Part shown: positions 27,430-36,429 of the stretch, in pieces
How positions within the stretch are numbered: position 1 is the first letter of the stretch
Layout: each line of letters opens with the position of its first letter
Made by a program: the position numbers and the translations under genes
Assembly: GCF_003286085.1 (NCBI RefSeq)
Contig: NW_020825288.1
Location: 15,376,001 to 15,440,000, forward strand
Length of the DNA: 64,000 bases
DNA from: Drosophila persimilis
Taxonomy: Eukaryota; Arthropoda; Insecta; Diptera; Drosophilidae
Direction of reading: 5' to 3'
Notes under the pieces: generated by a model
Database searches by the model: none
What the model was told of the DNA's origin: nothing
What the model saw: the letters and a program-made list of their open reading frames with translations, nothing else

Positions 27430-28180
27430 ATATACAGTTATAGCCTGATTCGACAACGTTTAGAGGTGTCGACTTGAGGTCATAGTTAAAAAATACGATA
27501 TTTGGCCAATGGTTCAATTGGCAGCTATACAACATATCGCTTTGATCGGATTACATTTTTTTTGTGATTTAGAATATTAAAATATAATCCAGCTCCTACA
27601 ACTGGAGCTCTACTGGGTCGGAATCTAAGGTCTCAGGGTTAAAAGGTTTATTTTGATCGATTTCAAGTAAGCGCCACTGGCGGTGGCAGGGCCTGAAAGA
27701 GACTAGTATCAGTGGCAGTGGTAGAGATCGTGATCCCTTGATCTGGCCGAGACCTCAATGCTGACGAATTTTCGTTTCCATATATAATGAAGAGGGAAGT
27801 AGAACTGGATGCGGGAAGTGGAGTACGACTACTCGGCCGAAACCAGCATCGCGGGCAGTCAAGCAAGAACCGGGAAAAGCTGTCAAATGAGCCAAAGCCA
27901 GCCAAACCGAAGGGGAACATTGACAATACTTCGAATCATAATAAATTGCTAATAAATTCATATGACTGATTTGTAGGGCCTCCTTCAGGGTGCGAGTCCC
28001 TCGCTTAAAAGCGAAATGAGAACTTTTGGCGGACACTGGTTACAGATTTCAGGTGTTCAAGGAATATACTACAAGTACGAGTATTCCAGTAAACATGTAT
28101 GTATTTACATAATTTTTTCAACACTGGTAACATAGACATTCTGATTCATTTGGAAGTAGGAATGAATTTGGATAGACATG
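27430..28180. other. spacer between copy 1 and the torsin-like gene
   Basis: No supported feature. Short open frames on both strands lack domains. No AATAAA is seen close downstream of the torsin-like stop on the minus strand. Confidence 0.5.
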
Positions 28181-28183
28181 TAA

Positions 28184-29200
28184 TCAAATGGTGCATGTTT
28201 CGTCAGTCTCTGATCGGCCCTGCTGGAGGACGATTTCACGGAGCCCCTTGCATCCGGCGCAACAAACCCTGGACATTGCTTCGCCAAGGATGCGCGATTG
28301 TTCGTCCTCGTCCAGCACTCGACTCCCCAGCTTTAACTCGTTCTGCAGACAGTCGCGCAGATCGTCGCGTCCAAAGAGACGAAAGCTTACGATCCCCGTA
28401 TCCACTGGAAGCTCCTTCTGCAGAAACTCAAACTGCCGCCAGTAGTCCTTCACCTCCAGATTAAAGATATACAACACCAAAACCGATTTGTTCTGCAAGC
28501 CATTGAGGATCTGCCGGTTGAAGATGGCCACAATGCTATGATCGCACGGGGCGAGATTGTCGATGATCAGCAGGTTCTTGCCGCAGTCGGACAGCTGTTC
28601 TAAAATCTTCCGTATCACTGGGCAGTGACGCTCCTCATCCGGACCGCACGAGCTCCCGAATAAGGCATGCACGTTTTCCGGCCAGGGAAAGTAGAGGCGA
28701 AGAGCCGAAACCGTCAGCGTCTTGCCCACACCGGGCGGACCGAGCAGCGCCATCGACTGGAACTGGTGATCGCGGCTTAGGGTACGCTCCATGCCGGCGA
28801 GCGCCTGCTCCTGGTTGAGGACCTGTTTGTTTATCAGCTCAAAAAGACGCTTTGTGTCGAGAGGCTGATTGCAGTACTGGCCCGTCGCTGAGAAGCCAAA
28901 GCTCATCCCGTCCGCCAGTAACTTTAGCACTTTGTCCAACAGTGCCTTCATCTGGCTGATAGTCCCAGGAGCGTTAGAGTCGTCTGCTGCCACGTCCATG
29001 CCGATGACGATCAGCACTCCCAGCAGCGCTACGCCGCCTGTTGCAATGGCTAGGCCTTGAAATAAATAAAACTTCCGGGTGGAGCGTAGCCTCTCGCGAA
29101 AGGCTCGGCAGCTGGTGTTGTGTAAGATGCCGCGCGTCCGGGGATCCTCCTCGAAGTCCCCCAGCCCGATTGCCTGGGAGGAGCGACATTTAATTGGCAT
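28184..29200 (-). CDS. torsin-like AAA+ ATPase with N-terminal membrane segment
   Basis: This is an intact intronless frame of 338 codons. Residues 1-43 are polar and basic; about 44-68 (FYLFQGLAIATGGVALLGVL and on) form a single membrane segment; an AAA+ domain fills about 115-330. Walker A is GPPGVGKT at 154-161. The Walker B region is LLIIDN at 210-215, where the usual acidic pair is D-N, so the catalytic glutamate is absent at that position. Domain order and size resemble torsins and ClpB-type ATPases, which remodel protein complexes in the ER and nuclear envelope. Classical torsins have a signal peptide and GWTGTGKN-type Walker A, so this is a divergent member at most. The start is the first ATG in frame, in AAGCAATG context. 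It lies between two copies of an unrelated decayed gene. Confidence 0.8.
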   Translation of the reverse strand: MPIKCRSSQAIGLGDFEEDPRTRGILHNTSCRAFRERLRSTRKFYLFQGLAIATGGVALLGVLIVIGMDVAADDSNAPGTISQMKALLDKVLKLLADGMSFGFSATGQYCNQPLDTKRLFELINKQVLNQEQALAGMERTLSRDHQFQSMALLGPPGVGKTLTVSALRLYFPWPENVHALFGSSCGPDEERHCPVIRKILEQLSDCGKNLLIIDNLAPCDHSIVAIFNRQILNGLQNKSVLVLYIFNLEVKDYWRQFEFLQKELPVDTGIVSFRLFGRDDLRDCLQNELKLGSRVLDEDEQSRILGEAMSRVCCAGCKGLREIVLQQGRSETDETCTI

Positions 29201-29204
29201 TGCT

Positions 29205-29665
29205 TTGAGACTTTAAAAAATTGTATACTATTCACGATCTACATATAACTAACTTATCAATAAATATATGCTCTACCTACAGCCTGCTTTTGTGTTTAAC
29301 AGCATTTCTCAAAGGGGGGCTAAAATTTCTAAAATGTCGTGGCTGTAGCTTTTATAGTCTTTGAGCACTAGTTGCTCATAGAGACGGACAGAGGGACAGA
29401 TAGAGTCTGTGAATCGGCGTAGTCTACCAAAGTTTAAATATATATATATATGTAATTTTTACCACATTTTATAAGATCCTGGCAAGGATACTCGACAGAC
29501 CATTTTTATAATTTTAAAGATTCATTTGAATTCATAACGATTCATATTTTAATATAACGCTAGACTTCAATATATGCATGTTTATGTTGGAGAAAAAACA
29601 ACAAATAAACAATTAAAATTATGTTCTAAATGTGAATAATATATTTCCATAATTCTAGTTCAGTC
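29205..29665. other. spacer upstream of the torsin-like gene
   Basis: AT-rich; should contain the promoter of the minus-strand torsin-like gene, but no clear TATA/Inr pair or DRE was found. A TA run lies at about 29,438-29,452. The stretch GAGTCTGTGAATCGGCGTAG at 29,405 resembles sequence near 34,177, suggesting a dispersed repeat. Confidence 0.35.
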
Positions 29666-29669
29666 TTAA

Positions 29670-30480
29670 AATGTCTTAATTAATTCCATTAATTGAAGGG
29701 ACCATGACTTACAATTTTATTTAAATGTAAACAATATAAAATTCGATTATTTTCTGATCCGATCCTTTCAACATGTAATATTTAAAAAATAATAATATCA
29801 GCTGCTTAAATTCATTTTTCACTGGTACGAGTATACCAATGTTTTGTTTATAATCTTCGTTCTAACATATTTGGATCCATGCCGAATTGTTGTTTAAGTT
29901 CATGGTCCGGTGTTGGGGCTTTCTGCGACCAAAAATGTACTTTTAACGCCTTTTGCTGTCTTTAGGCATCTGGCTTGTCCAGAACCATAGGCTCCTCCAA
30001 AGAGCTTCCTTTTTCCACTGTTGGCAACGAGTCCGGAAATCCTGTGAAATTGTTCTGCTCTCTGTGCGTCTCATTGGGTAAGACTCCGAGTGCTTCCAAC
30101 ACGTCAATGGAACTCAATGCTCCCGGCGAGTTCATTTCGATCGATTCGACCTGGGGTACCTTTAGCTGCAAATGTAGCACAAGTTAGTATCTCTATAACA
30201 TGGTATGTCTCTAATATGTACCTTCTATTAGCACAGACTAAACAATTACCAAAAAAAACGCCATTTGAGAGTTTGGGATAGTCGCATGCGGAGTACAAAT
30301 GGCAATCGCCATAGGGATTTTCAAAGGAGAATAAAGAAACTGCTTCTATGTTTTTTACTGTTCTTCTCATCTGCTCATAATCTAAAAAATTGTTTCTATT
30401 CGATAAGCCTTTTTATAAAAGTGTAATCTTTAAAGGTCTCAGAGTCTACAAATGTTCTTTGATATGCCTTTAAATATCTG
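29670..30480. repeat. right copy of the duplicated segment around the torsin-like gene
   Basis: This is the direct-repeat partner of 26,690-27,425, about 3 kb to the right and in the same orientation. It contains the second decayed copy of the two-exon minus-strand gene. Confidence 0.85.
29878..30370 (-). pseudogene. decayed two-exon gene, copy 2, unknown family
   Basis: Minus strand. Exon 1 starts with an ATG at 30,370 (MRRTVKNIEAVSLFSFENPY) and ends at 30,250 before GTAATT. An 84-base intron ends in TTTGCAG at 30,166, and exon 2 begins at 30,165 (LKVPQVESIEMNSPGALSS). Exon 1 ends in phase 1 but exon 2 needs phase 0: an eight-T run at the exon end has one base more than copy 1, so the join is out of frame. 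A TAA follows KPDA where copy 1 has AAA. After it the same frame continues KALKVHFWSQKAPTPDHEL, about 27 codons shared with copy 1. The single-base lesion in a homopolymer could be a sequencing error; the TAA is less likely to be. Confidence 0.5.
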
Positions 30481-30484
30481 ATTT

Positions 30485-31200
30485 ATTTTAAAGTCACTTC
30501 CGAAATTAAGCTTAAGACTCGCAAAGTGAAAATATGGAATATAGGATTTTCGTTTTACGAGGGCTATTTAAGTTCATGGCCCAGGTCACTTTTAGCCTTA
30601 TCAAGTCCCAAAGGCCATGCTGTGATTCCTTAAGAGAAGGAACCGATTCAGGCCTTCTTAGACATTAGCATGGTTTCCATCAATAAGAATTTCCAAGATC
30701 ACATCTTGTTTATTTACATAATCGTTCAAAAAGAGGCTCGTGTCAATTAGTGTAAGAAATTTTCAAGAAATAAGAGCAAAACAGGAATCGACGGTATGGT
30801 TGTTTTAGAGCGAGCCAAATGCCATTTCAGTTTTCGAAAACTGGTCAACAAAAGCTGATAATGCTGCAATTCTGAGTGGAAATAACCCATATTTTGGTCG
30901 GAAGTTTTTGTAGAACTGAGGTAAACCAGTTCAAATACGAATTGTACTTTACTACCACAATCCGAGCGACATTAGACATTTGACGAAAGAGCCAGTTGAA
31001 AAAGTGGATGATTCTCGCCACAGCGGATGTAGTAAATTCACCTTGGATTGGATACACGACCATAAGAGAATATCAAAATAACTAAGGACAGAAACTACAA
31101 TGAAAAATAATTAAAGAGAGAGAGAGAGAGTAAATATTCCTTGTGCGAGGCTCGCCTTAATCACCATATTGCCGCAAACATCTACACACTAACCGAGAGG
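30485..31200. other. unresolved stretch
   Basis: Mostly AT-rich. A 72-codon minus-strand frame at 30,845-31,063 (ATG start, MVVYPIQGEFTTSAVARIIH) has some codon structure, but I recognise neither a host family nor a transposase in it. A GA run lies at 31,115-31,130. Confidence 0.3.
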
Positions 31201-31205
31201 TGACG

Positions 31206-31658
31206 TCAATCGCATCGAACGAAGACCTATAAAACATACCTCCATTGCACAGGTTTCATTTAATCAGAATGTTGTTTGGTACTCGGCACTTACCTTGGCC
31301 TGGAGGTAATCGAAGCTCTTGGATGCGAAGACTATAGACTTAATCAAGGTGTGGCGCACGTCTGTGGAGCTTTTCTTCTTGTCCTCACTTAGTGTCTCAA
31401 CACGTGGCCTGTCCTCTGGGCCAATTGCAGAGTCAGCGCACCATATCAGAGGCTTATAATGTTCTGTATTGCAATTTTAATTAATCTTAGCATATTTTTT
31501 TAACTACGGAAAGAAAATGTTGGCTTACGACACATTTGCTTGTTGATGTAAGTGCTCTTCTCGAGTGCTGCTTCGAACTCGTCCATAGATCTGCGGATTT
31601 CCGGACTCGATTTGCAAAATTCAATCAGGTAATTCCCTACAGATGTATCGCCATTCAT
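31206..31658 (-). CDS. three-exon small gene, unknown protein (106 aa)
   Basis: The model is complement(join(31206..31226,31294..31463,31529..31658)). Exon 1 starts with ATG at 31,658 (MNGDTSVGNYLIEFCKSSPE) and ends phase 1 before GTAAGC. Intron 1 is 65 bases and ends in ATACAG. Exon 2 (QHYKPLIWCADSAIGPEDRP) ends phase 0 before GTAAGT. Intron 2 is 67 bases and ends in TTTTATAG. Exon 3 adds VFVRCD and a TGA. All four splice sites are canonical, phases agree and no stop interrupts the frame. The protein is hydrophilic and helical with a KKKSS stretch, and has no signal peptide or membrane segment. I do not recognise a family. If intron 2 is retained the protein ends after nine other residues. 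Two DRE motifs lie 66-115 bases upstream of the ATG. Confidence 0.6.
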
Positions 31659-31710
31659 TTTGGTTATATTTATATTTTCTTAGGAAAGCAAGACCAGGGC
31701 CACTGGCAAG

Positions 31711-31783
31711 AACGTCAAATGTGTATCGATACTGGTTTCAGCAGAACGTCAACGTCAAATGTGTATCGATACTGGTTTCAGCA
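31711..31783. promoter_or_regulatory. tandem 40-base duplication carrying two DRE (TATCGATA) motifs
   Basis: The stretch beginning AACGTCAAATGTGTATCGAT occurs at 31,711-31,743 and again at 31,751-31,783. Each copy has one TATCGATA (31,724-31,731 and 31,764-31,771). TATCGATA is the DREF-binding element of many fly housekeeping promoters. The position just upstream of the minus-strand three-exon gene fits a promoter role (inference). Confidence 0.5.
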
Positions 31784-32039
31784 TTACTGGTTCAGTGTTG
31801 TAAAGCGGCAAAGTGCAAAAACGTGCTATATGGCGCAACAAATATTCAAATAAACTTTAACTTGAGCGAGTAAAACTAGTAACATCGCAGGCACCCGCGC
31901 TTTTTGTTCCGCAGTTCCGGTCTCCGCAGCAACTCACAACGTTCCCCCTCGTTTTTTCATATCTTCCATGTTTTCGAAGAGACTACCATCCTTCTTTAAA
32001 TTTCTTTTAACTAAGACCCAATATCGCTCTAGCATCCGT

Positions 32040-32800
32040 ATCGGTTTCAGCATCCGTACTTCCGTCTTGGGGCCCCTGCTCTGGAACGCCATGTACGATG
32101 GGGTCCTAAGGCTCCCGATGCCAGACAACACCAACTTGGTGGGATTCGCCGACGACGCCGCAATAGTGGCAGTAGCGAAGGAGCTCACTGCAGTGGAGAA
32201 TCTTGCCAACGTTGCCATACATGCCGTAGAGGCGCGGCTAGCTGCCGCGGGACTGGAGCGGGCGGACCAAAAAACGGAGGCCGTCCTAATATCGAGCCGA
32301 AAAGTGGTCGAGACCGCCCGAGTGCAGGTTGGTGGGACCACGATCCACTCGCAGATGTCTATTAAGTACCTGGGAGTCCTCATCGACACGCTCTTCTCCT
32401 TCAAGGAGCACCTGGAGTTCGCACCAGTGTGAGCAGAAGCCGCGAAGGTGAAAAGCTATATGCGAGGAGTGGAGGCAACCTACAGATTGTGCGCCATTAG
32501 GATCGCGTGCTCGTTCCGGACCATTTCGGACGAGGCAGCGCTAGTCAGTGCCGGGAAAGTTCCGCTTAGGGAGCTGATACGGGAGAGGAAAGAGATCCAC
32601 GACGCCACGCAGGACAGTGCAGCTGAGGTACGCTCCAAAGCAGAAATTAAGGACGCCGCCAGAAGGATCAGCTTGGACAGATGGCAGACTCGATGGGACC
32701 ACTCACCCAAAGGCCGATAGACCCATACTCTCATCCCGAGCATAGCATGCTGGGTTGAAAGGAAGCACGGCCAGGCAGATTTAGATAAATTAGATTTGCG
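32040..32800 (+). mobile_element. LOA/R1-like non-LTR retrotransposon fragment (reverse transcriptase end)
   Basis: From about 32,055 the plus strand encodes the second half of a reverse transcriptase: SVLGPLLWNAMYDGVLRL, then the catalytic box FADDAAIV, then KYLGVLIDTLFSFKEHLE, followed in the same frame by the typical C-terminal part (RTISDEAALVSAG, then SLDRWQTRWDHSPKGR). Two in-frame stops break it: TGA at 32,430 and TAG at 32,718, the latter where related elements have a tryptophan (KGRWTH). The 5' part and 3' end are missing, so it is dead and truncated. A few short, low-divergence frames suggest moderate age. Confidence 0.8.
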
Positions 32801-33084
32801 AATAAAGTCTGAGAATTTAGAAATTGCATTTTAAGTTTCAAATTAAATTAAGAGGAACTAGGAAAAAAACGGCATGACTCGCACTGCGAGAAATTGACTT
32901 GCAAGGCTGGTAGCGGCTTTATTCTGGTCGACGTAATCGTTGCTGCCATAAATCATAGCAGGCCTAGAGAAAGGATTCTTAATATTATAATATCAGAAAT
33001 AATATATGATATTATATAATACTATTATATCTGAAAAGCAATTTCAGTGTTAAAGTGGCTTTGAGTTCTAAATTCTCTTAAAAA

Positions 33085-34030
33085 ATGCCAAAACTTTTTT
33101 GTGGCTTCCGCAGCTTGGGTAGGTACAGCGGCAATGACGAACGCTTTGAAGATGAGACAAAGACCTCTGAACCCTGAACCCTGAACCAAAACTACTCGTT
33201 TGTATTTCTAGACATTTGCCGTGTTGTACCCAACGTGGCACCAACGACGAAACGCGATCACGGCAGCTCCAGCGTGATAAAAAACAGTGCCAACACAAAC
33301 AAAAAATCGAAGCTGACCTTTCACTATGGCAGCATAAAGCCAACCGACAACTGGCTCAAGAGCGACGATCTACCCATCGTAGAGAGGCGCCAGATGGAGC
33401 TGAGCCGGGGTGAACAGCTGATGGACATCCTACCGGAGAGTGAGAGCCACGAGGTCAGCCACACCATCTGGGAACTGGAGAAGCCGTACCAAGCCCCAGA
33501 TGCGGGCAAGAAGAAAAACGGTACCAAAATAAGCTACATCAGTGTCACCAAAGGCAACAAGCGCGTCTGGACCAAAGACAAGCAGTCCAAGCTGGTCCCA
33601 AAGCCATCAGTCTTGCCGGAACCGCTTCCGACCAAGAGCACGCGACGCACCAAACAGAAAGGAGAGCTGTTCCACTGCAGCGAGTGCGAGAAAATCTTCA
33701 ACCATTCCTGGATGCTGGTAGCCCACATGCGAACCCACACGGGCGAGCGTCCATTCACTTGCCCCGAACCGAAGTGCCGGAAGTCTTTCGCCGATCGGTA
33801 GGAATTCCAACAAATTTAAGTATAAATGAGGGAAATCTTTAACAATCTGCCATGCCATTCCCTATTGCAGCTCTAATCTGCGCTCGCATCAGCGCACCAA
33901 GGGCCACCACACCTGGGACTATCAGTGCGGCCAGTGTGGCAAGTATTTCAATCAAGATAACTTCCTGAAGCGTCATACCTTGGAGGCCTGTCGCAAGTAT
34001 CTGTTGAACATTACCCATAAGAAGGCCTAA
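33085..34030 (+). CDS. Snail/Scratch-type C2H2 zinc-finger protein, three exons (259 aa)
   Basis: The model is join(33085..33118,33212..33797,33871..34030). Exon 1 reads [11 protein letters not shown] and ends phase 1 before GTAGGT. The 93-base intron ends in TTTCTAG. Exon 2 continues DICRVVPNV through the low-complexity basic part. The second intron (73 bases) starts inside the Arg codon of the SFADR motif and ends in TTGCAG. Fingers: C167-C170-H183-H187; C195-C200-H213-H219 (long C-X4-C and H-X5-H); C226-C229-H242-C247, a C2HC last finger. The [11 protein letters not shown] linker, FADRSNLRSH and the C2HC end are marks of the Snail/Scratch group of nuclear DNA-binding repressors, which usually have four or five fingers. 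The N-terminal 160 residues match no domain I know, and no CtBP or SNAG motif is visible. AATAAA follows at 34,083. Confidence 0.85.
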
Positions 34031-34082
34031 TGGGGAATCCGAAATGTATATAATTCATGGTATTGTACATGGCTTAAAAAAA

Positions 34083-34088
34083 AATAAA
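34083..34088 (+). terminator. poly(A) signal AATAAA of the zinc-finger gene
   Basis: AATAAA lies 53 bases past the TAA stop at 34,030, on the same strand. Confidence 0.6.
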
Positions 34089-34241
34089 TGCACATTGTAC
34101 TCGTTATAAAAACGGCTATGACCGTTAAATATCACATTCATTGTATGCATTTTTAATGCACATTGTTGTCTTGAAAGACTCTATGAATCAGTGTAGTGCG
34201 TTTAGAGAGTTTAAATATACAGACGTGGGTTATTGTAAAAT

Positions 34242-35270
34242 TTGGTACGCAAATTCCAACCAAATGACACGATGACCCATCCCTTGAAAAACAACGAGCA
34301 GCGAGAAGATCCCTACGCGAGAGTGTGTTTTAGGGCTGGAGCACCATCGAACCAACGTGCATCCCAAGAGCAGAAGAGGACATACGACCTTCGACGGCGC
34401 GAGTGGCGGCCTGAACTAGGAACCCTAGTCCTCCTCCGGCAGCATCACCTCTCCAAAACCGCCGACGGTTTCGCGGTAAAGTTGGCCCCTAACCCAACGG
34501 CACCAACACAGCAACGGGGAGGAATACAACAACGCATCGGCCGCCAAAGAGAGGGAGGAATACACCAAGAGCCGAAACGGTAGCCAACAGCATCAATTCA
34601 GCAACGGCCGAGAACAGCCAGCCGTCGGCATCGACGCAGCAACGAAGCGCTGAAACGGTAAGCCAACAGCATCGACGCAGCAACGGTAGACGAGAAGCGC
34701 CGAAAAGATAAGCCGCCAGCGTCGACTCAGCAACGAAGCGCTGAAACGGTAAGCCAACAGCATCAATTCGGCAACAGCAGAAGAGGAACGCCGAGTACCA
34801 TAATCAAACCCAGCAACGACGCTCCAGCGGCGGAAAAGAGAGGGGAAACAACGACGTCAGCCTTCTGCCGAGGGCGAGAGCGAGAGAACGCCGGTTCTAG
34901 GCTGGAAAAAAAGGTGGATAAAAGAAGTCGATTGGAGAAGCCGAGAGGAGCCGACGTCGCGAAAAGTAAAAACCACGCCAACGCGATCAGTGGTACGAGA
35001 AAAGATCCTGCATAGACGCCGCATTTACGGAGGAAAAGAAGCTTTCGACGAATACATAGCCCGTCGGTACCCCGCGTGGCTCCCTCCAGTAGTTCGTAGC
35101 CCGGCAGGATACCCCCCCTCCGTATGATTCCCGCCAGTAGTTCGTACCCAACAATATCCCAGGGCCGCTATCCGGTGACTGCTTAGGCGCCCTTAGGGAT
35201 ACTTGTTGGCGACTTCCCATACCATTTGCAAATATATGTATATAGGTAATCACTAATTTCTTGTTATCCA
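34242..35270 (+). mobile_element. Ty3/gypsy-type LTR retrotransposon fragment
   Basis: At 34,360-34,490 the frame reads TYDLRRREWRPELGTLVLLR then HHLSKTADGFAVKLAP, which matches the C-terminal end of the integrase of insect Ty3/gypsy elements. Downstream, at about 35,015-35,105, a further open stretch (YGGKEAFDEYIARRYPAWLP) ends at a TGA. Reverse transcriptase, protease and both LTRs are missing or not recognisable, so this is a decayed 3' internal part. The 3' limit is a guess based on where the AT-rich background returns. Confidence 0.6.
34631..34765 (+). repeat. 91-base tandem repeat inside the gypsy-type fragment
   Basis: The unit beginning TCGACGCAGCAACGAAGCGC at 34,631 recurs at 34,722 (TCGACTCAGCAACGAAGCGC). 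Within each unit the shorter phrase CCAACAGCATC recurs. About 1.5 units are present. Confidence 0.6.
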
Positions 35271-35339
35271 AGACCACTGGATTTTACGGCACTTGTAAAT
35301 ATATATGTTGAAATAATGAAAGAAAATAAATGAAATATA

Positions 35340-36095
35340 ATATATTTTTGTGCTGGTTGTTAACCCATAAATTAACCCCTCAGCTCTTATTGATGGCCGT
35401 AAGGCTATCCTTTCCAAGGATTACCCAAATTGGCGAACAAAACTCAAATATTAAATGCGATGGCTTGGGATATGTGGCTGCCCGAATTGTTTCAGTTCCA
35501 GTTACTGTTTATCTGCGACCCATCCCATTACGGCCAATACCTAGCCCAGCATCAATTTTCCAAAGGCCGCAGCCACTTAACATTTCAAAGCGCCTCAGCC
35601 TGGCCAGATGCATTGGCCAAGTTTTAAGTGCGTGGCCCAGACACACATGCCGGATGCAATTTCATTCAATGCAACTAAATTGGCTCATTAGCAAACAAGG
35701 TGGGACACTACGCAGAGACAGAGGCAGAGAATGAGAATCGTTTCTTTGGGCAGCCAAAAACGTTCAGGACAACCAGATATTGTACACCTCCACCTATACC
35801 TCCACGTCGATTGGCAATGCTCAAAAGTTCGAAGTGCTTCGCTCAACGACTAAATCAAACAAAGGCAGTGGGCACTGGGAAAAAATGGTGTAAATTAAAG
35901 GATATATTTCCAAAACCAGAACCGAAGTGAACAGAGGATAAGAATTTTAATAAGTTTGGTTTGGAACACCGAATTCTTTAAGATTCTTGATGGCAGATGA
36001 GGGCTGCCTTTTAACATAAAGCCTATTTGACTGTTTTTAGTATGACCAGTTTGACAGTTTTTGGCCAAATCATGCTAAGAACTTCATCTTTGCAG
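35340..36095. other. non-coding stretch, no supported gene
   Basis: No domain is visible in the 134-codon plus-strand frame across it. Its sequence (GGCCGCAGCCACTTAACATT and similar) looks like ordinary fly intergenic DNA. Confidence 0.45.
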
Positions 36096-36098
36096 AAA

Positions 36099-36420
36099 TA
36101 TGGAACTTACACAAGAACATTTCCATTTTGTACGATTTTCTACGGGTATCTTCGAGACAAGAATGCTTCGATCAAATTAGTTAAACTTTTGGTGATGAAG
36201 CACCATTCATTCCCCCCTTCGCTGCAGAACGAGTCTCGTGAGGGTCGGCCAAAAACGTCAAAAAATTGCAATATTGTCATGAGATATCCCATGCGATAAA
36301 GACATCTTTGGGCATTAAAGGAACCCAAATACATTCAACATTGCAGTATGGGACCTTTGACATTTTTCCCCAGAACACTCGTCTCAGCAAATGGGTTTCA
36401 TCGGATGCACAATTGTATCC
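36099..36420 (+). mobile_element. decayed mariner-family transposase (N-terminal part)
   Basis: Starting at an ATG at 36,100 the plus strand reads MELTQEHFHF, then after a frame change IFYGYLRDKNASIKLVKLL, then NESREGRPKTS, and after a further frame change SLGIKGTQIHSTL. These are, in order, the start, the first helix-turn-helix, the REGRPKT linker and the second helix-turn-helix of mariner transposases of the MELT-EHFR type. Several frameshifts and stops are present and the catalytic DDD part is missing. Terminal repeats were not found. Confidence 0.65.
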
Positions 36421-36429
36421 ATAATCATG

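Noticed and set aside
27975-28012. tRNA-like words (GGTGCGAGTCCC) near 27,990
   Set aside because: No cloverleaf with matching acceptor and anticodon stems can be drawn.
30845-31063. 72-codon minus-strand frame considered as a transposase fragment
   Set aside because: No transposase motif could be matched with any certainty.
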